From NCBI RefSeq assembly GCF_000740895.1, contig NC_025262.1:1-64000 (forward strand): a stretch of DNA of 64,000 bases. The letters are read 5' to 3'. Positions 11,401-18,867 of this stretch are shown here, piece after piece (within the stretch, counting starts at the first letter, position 1; every line of letters begins with the position of its first letter). A program made the position numbers and the translations under genes. Source of the DNA: Theileria orientalis strain Shintoku (Eukaryota; Apicomplexa; Aconoidasida; Piroplasmida; Theileriidae). The notes beneath the pieces were generated by a model. It had not been told where the DNA came from. It saw only the letters and a program-made list of their open reading frames with translations, and made no database searches.

Positions 11401-14400
11401 TGGGTGGGCTTTGGATGATTTGGATATTGAAGAACATGACCCACTTTTCAATGGTCTTTATCCAGATGCAATATCAACTGGTTGGGCTAGAGATGATTTG
11501 GATAAATCCAAGAAAAGGAAAACTGTGTATACCGACTTCGATCCCTCTATCGGATTTCCCTCTGGTTGGTATGATAGAAGTGACCTAGTTGAAATACCAG
11601 ACCGAGAACCTCAGTTAAATGGTCTATATCCAGACACTATTAGAACTGGGTGGGCTTTGGATGATTTGGATATTGAAGAACATGACCCACTTTTCAATGG
11701 TCTTTATCCAGATGCAATATCAACTGGGTGGGCTTTGGATGATTTGGATATTGAAGAACATGACCCACTTTTCAATGGTCTTTATCCAGATGCAATATCA
11801 ACTGGTTGGGCTAGAGATGATTTGGATAAATCCAAGAAAAGGAAAACTGTGTATACCGACTTCGATCCCTCTATCGGATTTCCTTCGGGTTGGCATGATA
11901 GAAGTGACCTAGTTGAAATACCAGACCGAGAACCTCAGTTAAATGGTCTATATCCAGACACTATTAGAACTGGGTGGGCTTTGGATGATTTGGATATTGA
12001 AGAACATGACCCACTTTTCAATGGTCTTTATCCAGATGCAATATCAACTGGGTGGGCTTTGGATGATTTGGATATTGAAGAACATGACCCACTTTTCAAT
12101 GGTCTTTATCCAGATGCAATATCAACTGGTTGGGCTAGAGATGATTTGGATAAATCCAAGAAAAGGAAAACTGTGTATACCGACTTCGATCCCTCTATCG
12201 GATTTCCCTCTGGTTGGCATGATAGAAGTGACCTAGTTGAAATACCAGACCGAGAACCTCAGTTAAATGGTCTATATCCAGACACTATTAGAACTGGGTG
12301 GGCTTTGGATGATTTGGATATTGAAGAACATGACCCACTTTTCAATGGTCTTTATCCAGATGCAATATCAACTGGTTGGGCTAGAGATGATTTGGATAAA
12401 TCCAAGAAAAGGAAAACTGTGTATACCGACTTCGATCCCTCTATCGGATTTCCTTCGGGTTGGCATGATAGAAGTGACCTAGTTGAAATACCAGACCGAG
12501 AACCTCAGTTAAATGGTCTATATCCAGACACTATTAGAACTGGGTGGGCTTTGGATGATTTGGATATTGAAGAACATGACCCACTTTTCAATGGTCTTTA
12601 TCCAGATGCAATATCAACTGGTTGGGCTAGAGATGATTTGGATAAATCCAAGAAAAGGAAAACTGTGTATACCGACTTCGATCCCTCTATCGGATTTCCC
12701 TCTGGTTGGCATGATAGAAGTGACCTAGTTGAAATACCAGACCGAGAACCTCAGTTAAATGGTCTATATCCAGACACTATTAGAACTGGGTGGGCTTTGG
12801 ATGATTTGGATATTGAAGAACATGACCCACTTTTCAATGGTCTTTATCCAGATGCAATATCAACTGGTTGGGCTAGAGATGATTTGGATAAATCCAAGAA
12901 AAGGAAAACTGTGTATACCGACTTCGATCCCTCTATCGGATTTCCTTCGGGTTGGCATGATAGAAGTGACCTAGTTGAAATACCAGACCGAGAACCTCAG
13001 TTAAATGGTCTATATCCAGACACTATTAGAACTGGGTGGGCTTTGGATGATTTGGATATTGAAGAACATGACCCACTTTTCAATGGTCTTTATCCAGATG
13101 CAATATCAACTGGTTGGGCTAGAGATGATTTGGATAAATCCAAGAAAAGGAAAACTGTGTATACCGACTTCGATCCCTCTATCGGATTTCCTTCGGGTTG
13201 GCATGATAGAAGTGACCTAGTTGAAATACCAGACCGAGAACCTCAGTTAAATGGTCTATATCCAGACACTATTAGAACTGGGTGGGCTTTGGATGATTTG
13301 GATATTGAAGAACATGACCCACTTTTCAATGGTCTTTATCCAGATGCAATATCAACTGGGTGGGCTTTGGATGATTTGGATATTGAAGAACATGACCCAC
13401 TTTTCAATGGTCTTTATCCAGATGCAATATCAACTGGTTGGGCTAGAGATGATTTGGATAAATCCAAGAAAAGGAAAACTGTGTATACCGACTTCGATCC
13501 CTCTATCGGATTTCCCTCTGGTTGGCATGATAGAAGTGACCTAGTTGAAATACCAGACCGAGAACCTCAGTTAAATGGTCTATATCCAGACACTATTAGA
13601 ACTGGGTGGGCTTTGGATGATTTGGATATTGAAGAACATGACCCACTTTTCAATGGTCTTTATCCAGATGCAATATCAACTGGTTGGGCTAGAGATGATT
13701 TGGATAAATCCAAGAAAAGGAAAACTGTGTATACCGACTTCGATCCCTCTATCGGATTTCCTTCGGGTTGGCATGATAGAAGTGACCTAGTTGAAATACC
13801 AGACCGAGAACCTCAGTTAAATGGTCTATATCCAGACACTATTAGAACTGGGTGGGCTTTGGATGATTTGGATATTGAAGAACATGACCCACTTTTCAAT
13901 GGTCTTTATCCAGATGCAATATCAACTGGTTGGGCTAGAGATGATTTGGATAAATCCAAGAAAAGGAAAACTGTGTATACCGACTTCGATCCCTCTATCG
14001 GATTTCCTTCGGGTTGGCATGATAGAAGTGACCTAGTTGAAATACCAGACCGAGAACCTCAGTTAAATGGTCTATATCCAGACACTATTAGAACTGGGTG
14101 GGCTTTGGATGATTTGGATATTGAAGAACATGACCCACTTTTCAATGGTCTTTATCCAGATGCAATATCAACTGGTTGGGCTAGAGATGATTTGGATAAA
14201 TCCAAGAAAAGGAAAACTGTGTATACCGACTTCGATCCCTCTATCGGATTTCCCTCTGGTTGGCATGATAGAAGTGACCTAGTTGAAATACCAGACCGAG
14301 AACCTCAGTTAAATGGTCTATATCCAGACACTATTAGAACTGGGTGGGCTTTGGATGATTTGGATATTGAAGAACATGACCCACTTTTCAATGGTCTTTA

Positions 14401-17400
14401 TCCAGATGCAATATCAACCGGCTGCGCATTGGATGATTTGGTATATGAAGAACGTCCACCATTGGTTAATGATCAATATCCAGATTTAGTATTTACTGGT
14501 TGTCTCACATATGATTTGCAAGTTGAACCGGATCCTGAGCCAATTTTAAATGGGTTATATCCTGACACATTGAGAACTGGGTGGGCTCGAGATGATTTGG
14601 ATTTAGATTACATTTTTACTTTTGTTAACGTTCTTCCAGAAATGAATCTTGGCAATAAGGATTTAGTATTTGATTTTTCCGTTATCACTCTTGCTACTGA
14701 GGATACTCCATTCAAGATTTTACAGGGTGATGATGAAATGGTTATTAAGAAGCGTAGGATTGATGATGTTTTTAAGAAGTACAGTTGTACTCTTACTAAT
14801 GAAAGGTCTTTTAGACCACAGATTAGGTATTTACTTTCCAATTTCCAGCTTGAAGTTGAAGACATTTCCGAATTTGAGCTCTATGTTGGTGAATTCGATG
14901 AGCCTTTGTTGATGAGAATGAAAGATTCGTCCGGATTTAAGACCTTTGTGCATAGAGGGCGCAACAAATGGGAAACTCCTTATATTCCATACTTGGATAT
15001 AAACGTTCTCGATAAACACTATCTTTTGTTAAGGGGTGATATCACAACGATTGATTTTTCTAAAAAATCCGGGCATTACGAATTTGGTAAATACAAAATA
15101 AAAGTAACTGAACCTGACTCAAGTGATAGAGTAGTACAAGAAGGTTTTAAAGCATATATTCACACGATTTACTATAATTCAGAATACAACAGCGACTTCG
15201 CCAGTGTGAAGGTTCACAGGTTTAAATATGACAACGTTGGTCTTTCAGGTTTTATACGTTACCACTCAATTCGTAAGGTTTACGTGTTCTTTTGGGAACA
15301 CGATTTAACAAAACCCGTTTATATTAGGGCTTGTGCAGATCATGGTTTCGCAAACTACTTTGGTTATCCTGATTACATTATGCAAACCGATGTTTCTATG
15401 TTCCCTTATTTCTTAACCCTTACTAATTTTGAAGTGAATAATGCTGTAGTTATCAACCTAGCAAGACACGAATCATATGATTTTGAGGGTGGCATTTCAG
15501 CTCATTTAACGAGAAACCTAATAACAGTCAAGTCTTACGAAAATTCTCCTATGCAGCATTTCAGTAGATACGTTCATACCCTTACCGTCCGTGATACCAA
15601 TAAACCATTTAGCGTTCTACGTTTCGTCAACGAGATTAACCTGAATGTTGATCCAACCAAAGTTTCGTCCGTGGAAGCCTATTACCACAATAAACATCTA
15701 AAGAAGCCGCTTTTGTTCATTATGAATGGTTCAAGCAAGCAGACCTTCTATAAGCTCGAGAATGATAATTTTGTCTTGATCGATAGACTCATCGTCAGTC
15801 TTGAAATAACCTTAAAATACTTGGCATATTATAATTACAATTATGTCACAATTGATGTTTCAAAACAATCCACTTATCATTACACGGGAGCCCAAATTCC
15901 ATCCTCTATGCCCGATTCCAGTATGTTAGTATCTGTGGTTAAGGAAGAAATAAGCGAATTCATCAAGTATTCTCACATCATTAAGGTGAACAACAACCCA
16001 TTGAAATTCAAATTAATGGCTCTGGACGGTGTTGATATTAGTTTAGATGCTCCCGAGGTCACGAGTGTGGACGTCTACTTCTTTAATGAACACAAGGATA
16101 TTCCTATAGCACTCGTTCTTAAAGGAACTACCGATGTCGTTTACGTTAAGAAAGACCAATTCGTTAGGAAAACCGTCGGAAACTTGGATCAATCATTGGA
16201 AACTTTGAGAAGACTGACTCAATTCAATCTGGGCATTGTGTACTTGAGATTGGACCTAAAGTCCAATTACTACAACTCTCACGACGATGGATTTAACATA
16301 GAAGTCTCTCGTGGTGACAAAAGGCAGGACGGATTTGCTCACTACGTTCACACGTTCCCAAGTCACAAGGAGGTGAGATTCCTCAATGGGAACGAGTGCT
16401 TTCATCCCAAGGTAGAGGCAGGTCAATACGAAAAGGCAGACGTTTTTTTCGAAAACAACTTCCCTTCTATTGTAACTCTGACTGACACCAAGGGAGCTTG
16501 TTGCCATTTTATTTTCCAAAACGACGGTTATAAAAAGGCAAAGGCTGAAAGTGTAGATTCTAAACTTTCCCCAGGAGGCAAAACACCAACCCAACCTCAA
16601 GCCGCAACCCAAGAAAAAGAACAATCGCAAACGCCGCTGTTAAAACCAGCTTCAAAGCCAATTGAAGAACAAACGCCAAAACAAGAAGAGCCATCACACA
16701 CACCGCTGTTAAAACCATCCATTAAGCCAATTGAAGAACAAACGCCAAAACAAGAAGAGCAATCACACACAACATTGCTGAAACCATCTCTAGCGTCGAC
16801 TCCTCAGGTTTCACCACTCCCGCAGGTAACACCTCCGCCAGTTCCTGAGTCACCGGTTTCACAGTCGATAACGCCTCCGCAAACCGAATCACATACACCG
16901 TTCCCAAAACCATCTCCAGCGCCGACGCCTCCGGTATCACCACTGCCGCAGGTAACACCTCCGCCACTTCCTGAGTCTCCGGTTTCACAGTCGATAACGC
17001 CTCCGCAAACCGAAACACACACAACGTTACTTCTGAAACCAGTGTTAAAGCCAATTCAGGATCAAACCCCAAAACAAGAAGAAACACACACAACGTTACT
17101 TCTGAAACCAGCGTTAAAGCCAATTCAGGATCAAACGCCAAAACAAGAAGAAACTCACACAACGTTACTTCTGAAACCAGTGTTAAAGCCAATTCAGGAT
17201 CAAACCCCAAAACAAGAAGAAACACACACAACGTTACTTCTGAAACCAGCGTTAAAGCCAATTGAAGATCAAACGCCAAAACAAGAAGAGCCATCACACA
17301 CACCGCTGTTAAAACCATCCATTAAGCCAATTGAAGAACAAACGCCAAAACAAGAAGAGCAATCACACACAACATTGCTGAAACCATCTCTAGCGTCGAC

Positions 17401-17947
17401 TCCTCAGGTTTCACCACTCCCGCAGGTAACACCTCCGCCAGTTCCTGAGTCACCGGTTTCACAGTCGATAACGCCTCCGCAAACCGAATCACATACACCG
17501 TTCCCAAAACCATCTCCAGCGCCGACGCCTCCGGTATCACCACTGCCGCAGGTAACACCTCCGCCAGTTCCTGTTTCGCCGGCTTCACAGCCACAGTCGT
17601 CGACTCCATCGCAACCTGAATCGCAAACATCACTGTTAAGACCGTCTTTATCGACTAAACATGAGCAAATACAATCGCATACACCTCCACCGCTGCCGAA
17701 AGCCCCTCCGTCACTAGATCATACGCAAGAACAAACGCAATCGCAGACACAATTGATTAAACTATCGCAACCGCAGGTGGACACTCAATCGCAAACTAAA
17801 TTGATTAAACCATCGCAGCCGCAAGCGGAAACACCAGCACTATCGCATACTAAATTGATTAAACCATCGCAGCCGCAAGCGGAATCACAATCGCATACAC
17901 CTCCACCAGTGCCAAAACTTCCTGGTGAATCTAATGACAGTGACTGA
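8498..17947 (+). CDS. Giant LYPD/TGW-repeat protein with N-terminal membrane segment (3149 aa)
   Basis: Single open frame with ATG at 8498 and an in-frame stop at 8477. Residues about 4-27 form one hydrophobic helix (VWIIASVVVAIAICLSIGLT) followed by KKRK, so it is either a membrane anchor or an uncleaved signal. Residues about 30-305 hold single degenerate forms of the repeat (FPTGWHDSELIEVP). Residues about 307-1975 are a tandem array: 18 units plus a partial, each 82 residues unless extended by extra 26-residue modules, made of NGLYPDTIRTGWALDDLD, NGLYPDAISTGWARDDLD-SKKRK and GFPSGWHDRSDLVEIPD modules. Residues about 2185-2690 hold four copies of a ~130-residue domain marked by F..Y(V/I/S)H(T/I). 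A Pro/Gln/Thr-rich repetitive tail ends the protein. I recognise no named homologue. The array is nearly identical at the DNA level, so it is probably length-polymorphic. A surface or secreted antigen is likely but unproven. Confidence 0.9.
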   Translation: MRNVWIIASVVVAIAICLSIGLTVGFLLKKRKGTGGTVANVSISPVRLANDADLKVKDTSDDIIKIDFLKRENYSVGGNNASVNSFNHDFPTAKLTGWTHTFQLPLRIRKFIVGSIEVAVSKITPISGFTVFNNQDAGDFVTIWHDGDFHHYSKSGELISVGAFPFANGDESIHPRSLKIPSRISEDDHLNVSTTDGIDNERNLEDIGVLIESEEPIVEKSIIPNLYQELTSTECSSDDLDVEKSSVHEDLEFPESGTTLEWDDSVLIDEPKEPEIESFTFNPVSGFPTGWHDSELIEVPKPKPQLNGLYPDTIRTGWALDDLDIEEHDPLFNGLYPDAISTGWARDDLDKSKKRKTVYTDFDPSIGFPSGWHDRSDLVEIPDREPQLNGLYPDTIRTGWALDDLDIEEHDPLFNGLYPDAISTGWALDDLDIEEHDPLFNGLYPDAISTGWALDDLDIEEHDPLFNGLYPDAISTGWARDDLDKSKKRKTVYTDFDPSIGFPSGWHDRSDLVEIPDREPQLNGLYPDTIRTGWALDDLDIEEHDPLFNGLYPDAISTGWARDDLDKSKKRKTVYTDFDPSIGFPSGWHDRSDLVEIPDREPQLNGLYPDAISTGWALDDLDIEEHDPLFNGLYPDAISTGWARDDLDKSKKRKTVYTDFDPSIGFPSGWHDRSDLVEIPDREPQLNGLYPDTIRTGWALDDLDIEEHDPLFNGLYPDAISTGWARDDLDKSKKRKTVYTDFDPSIGFPSGWHDRSDLVEIPDREPQLNGLYPDTIRTGWALDDLDIEEHDPLFNGLYPDAISTGWARDDLDKSKKRKTVYTDFDPSIGFPSGWHDRSDLVEIPDREPQLNGLYPDTIRTGWALDDLDIEEHDPLFNGLYPDAISTGWARDDLDKSKKRKTVYTDFDPSIGFPSGWHDRSDLVEIPDREPQLNGLYPDTIRTGWALDDLDIEEHDPLFNGLYPDAISTGWALDDLDIEEHDPLFNGLYPDAISTGWARDDLDKSKKRKTVYTDFDPSIGFPSGWYDRSDLVEIPDREPQLNGLYPDTIRTGWALDDLDIEEHDPLFNGLYPDAISTGWALDDLDIEEHDPLFNGLYPDAISTGWARDDLDKSKKRKTVYTDFDPSIGFPSGWHDRSDLVEIPDREPQLNGLYPDTIRTGWALDDLDIEEHDPLFNGLYPDAISTGWALDDLDIEEHDPLFNGLYPDAISTGWARDDLDKSKKRKTVYTDFDPSIGFPSGWHDRSDLVEIPDREPQLNGLYPDTIRTGWALDDLDIEEHDPLFNGLYPDAISTGWARDDLDKSKKRKTVYTDFDPSIGFPSGWHDRSDLVEIPDREPQLNGLYPDTIRTGWALDDLDIEEHDPLFNGLYPDAISTGWARDDLDKSKKRKTVYTDFDPSIGFPSGWHDRSDLVEIPDREPQLNGLYPDTIRTGWALDDLDIEEHDPLFNGLYPDAISTGWARDDLDKSKKRKTVYTDFDPSIGFPSGWHDRSDLVEIPDREPQLNGLYPDTIRTGWALDDLDIEEHDPLFNGLYPDAISTGWARDDLDKSKKRKTVYTDFDPSIGFPSGWHDRSDLVEIPDREPQLNGLYPDTIRTGWALDDLDIEEHDPLFNGLYPDAISTGWALDDLDIEEHDPLFNGLYPDAISTGWARDDLDKSKKRKTVYTDFDPSIGFPSGWHDRSDLVEIPDREPQLNGLYPDTIRTGWALDDLDIEEHDPLFNGLYPDAISTGWARDDLDKSKKRKTVYTDFDPSIGFPSGWHDRSDLVEIPDREPQLNGLYPDTIRTGWALDDLDIEEHDPLFNGLYPDAISTGWARDDLDKSKKRKTVYTDFDPSIGFPSGWHDRSDLVEIPDREPQLNGLYPDTIRTGWALDDLDIEEHDPLFNGLYPDAISTGWARDDLDKSKKRKTVYTDFDPSIGFPSGWHDRSDLVEIPDREPQLNGLYPDTIRTGWALDDLDIEEHDPLFNGLYPDAISTGCALDDLVYEERPPLVNDQYPDLVFTGCLTYDLQVEPDPEPILNGLYPDTLRTGWARDDLDLDYIFTFVNVLPEMNLGNKDLVFDFSVITLATEDTPFKILQGDDEMVIKKRRIDDVFKKYSCTLTNERSFRPQIRYLLSNFQLEVEDISEFELYVGEFDEPLLMRMKDSSGFKTFVHRGRNKWETPYIPYLDINVLDKHYLLLRGDITTIDFSKKSGHYEFGKYKIKVTEPDSSDRVVQEGFKAYIHTIYYNSEYNSDFASVKVHRFKYDNVGLSGFIRYHSIRKVYVFFWEHDLTKPVYIRACADHGFANYFGYPDYIMQTDVSMFPYFLTLTNFEVNNAVVINLARHESYDFEGGISAHLTRNLITVKSYENSPMQHFSRYVHTLTVRDTNKPFSVLRFVNEINLNVDPTKVSSVEAYYHNKHLKKPLLFIMNGSSKQTFYKLENDNFVLIDRLIVSLEITLKYLAYYNYNYVTIDVSKQSTYHYTGAQIPSSMPDSSMLVSVVKEEISEFIKYSHIIKVNNNPLKFKLMALDGVDISLDAPEVTSVDVYFFNEHKDIPIALVLKGTTDVVYVKKDQFVRKTVGNLDQSLETLRRLTQFNLGIVYLRLDLKSNYYNSHDDGFNIEVSRGDKRQDGFAHYVHTFPSHKEVRFLNGNECFHPKVEAGQYEKADVFFENNFPSIVTLTDTKGACCHFIFQNDGYKKAKAESVDSKLSPGGKTPTQPQAATQEKEQSQTPLLKPASKPIEEQTPKQEEPSHTPLLKPSIKPIEEQTPKQEEQSHTTLLKPSLASTPQVSPLPQVTPPPVPESPVSQSITPPQTESHTPFPKPSPAPTPPVSPLPQVTPPPLPESPVSQSITPPQTETHTTLLLKPVLKPIQDQTPKQEETHTTLLLKPALKPIQDQTPKQEETHTTLLLKPVLKPIQDQTPKQEETHTTLLLKPALKPIEDQTPKQEEPSHTPLLKPSIKPIEEQTPKQEEQSHTTLLKPSLASTPQVSPLPQVTPPPVPESPVSQSITPPQTESHTPFPKPSPAPTPPVSPLPQVTPPPVPVSPASQPQSSTPSQPESQTSLLRPSLSTKHEQIQSHTPPPLPKAPPSLDHTQEQTQSQTQLIKLSQPQVDTQSQTKLIKPSQPQAETPALSHTKLIKPSQPQAESQSHTPPPVPKLPGESNDSD
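9417..14430 (+). repeat. Tandem array of 246-bp coding units (18 units + partial)
   Basis: Unit starts: 9417, 9663, 10065, 10311, 10557, 10803, 11049, 11295, 11619, 11943, 12267, 12513, 12759, 13005, 13251, 13575, 13821, 14067 and a partial at 14313. Spacing is 246 bp, except 324 bp for four units (one extra 78-bp module) and 402 bp for the second (two extra). Units are almost identical and differ mainly at a synonymous marker (CCCTCTGGT or CCTTCGGGT in FPSGW), one His-to-Tyr change near 11570, and one DTIR-to-DAIS change in the unit at 10311. Confidence 0.97.
16671..17566 (+). repeat. Duplicated segments in the Pro-rich tail
   Basis: Positions 16671-16966 and 17271-17566 are identical over 296 bp at an offset of exactly 600 bp. 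Between them lie four copies of a 69-bp (23-residue) unit encoding THTTLLLKP.LKPI.DQTPKQ. All repeats keep the reading frame of the giant protein. Confidence 0.93.
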
Positions 17948-18867
17948 GTCAGGACTCCATCTGATATCAGTTTTTAAATTGTGCAGTTACACACGGCACA
18001 TCCAGACCACCTGGATTTCCACACACTCTGGATTACACACCAGCCTATAATCGATAAAGCGTTATCGAGAAATGTAAAATAGGATTTAATTTTGCAATGC
18101 AGTCTGAGAATTTGGATCATAATGTGTCGTTGGCTCTTTCCAATATGGACTAGGGCCAATAATACACTTATCACGCCAAATTTGTCAAGAAGTCACAAAT
18201 TTCAATGTAGTAACTATAAATATGTGTTAGTTATACTCAGGTGTTTATGTTGGACATGTGTAGATAGCAGATTTTGTGCAATGGCTCTGTATACCACTTT
18301 GTTTTCCGAGTAGGAAATTTCATATCTGTCGTCTGATAACACTTGCAGGTCCAGTGTGATTAGGCTTTTGTCAGCCGGTGGCACTAAGTTCACTGGTGGT
18401 TGAGTTGGTCTGTGCACTTCGGCTTGGAAGTTAATGTGCTGCTGCTCTACCTCCTAGGGGCTTTATAGTTTAGGATACAGTATTAAAATAATAGGAATTA
18501 GACAAAATGTCAAAAAAGTTAATACATATAGACAAAAATTAATAAGGAGATAAGAAGATTTTATAAGATATCTTAAGTTTAATATTAGAAAATATTAGTA
18601 ACAGTCTGATGTGTTTTATAAAATATAATAGATTTTTATACATATTCAAAGATTATTATACTTTATTTATTGTTAATTAACAGGAATAATGGTCAATCAT
18701 TTATTTGTATAGCGCCACACATTATTACATAATAGTCAGAATATTTACACACTAACAGTACTTATATTACATAAAGTGCAATTAAAAAATTACAGTCAAA
18801 GTACAATAAACCGTAGAAGCATTCCATTAAACTTTGATCAATGAATAACAAAATTTAACGACCATAA
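17948..18867. other. Intergenic region between convergent genes
   Basis: Lies between the 3' ends of the giant repeat gene (+) and the ABC transporter (-). Apart from the SVSP gene fragment at about 18281-18450 it is AT-rich, and I see no gene. It must contain both polyadenylation regions. Confidence 0.6.
18281..18450 (-). pseudogene. Stranded 3' fragment of an SVSP gene
   Basis: About 150 bp (18298-18446) matches 25858-26006 inside SVSP gene A1 without a difference, at an offset of 7560 bp; similarity fades within some 15-20 bp on both sides. It encodes, on the minus strand, the start of the last FAINT domain of A1 (SLITLDLQVLSDDRYEIS) and the linker before it. There is no start codon, signal peptide or domain completion, so it is a non-functional duplicate. 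The perfect identity points to a recent copy event over the intervening ABC gene. Confidence 0.9.

Noticed and set aside
9417..14282. Repeated ~71-97-codon frames in the second plus-strand frame of the array
   Set aside because: Shadow frames that recur with each unit of the giant gene; the main frame is open for 3149 codons.
9417..14430. CRISPR-like or satellite DNA array
   Set aside because: The repeats are 246-bp coding units without spacers and keep the reading frame throughout.
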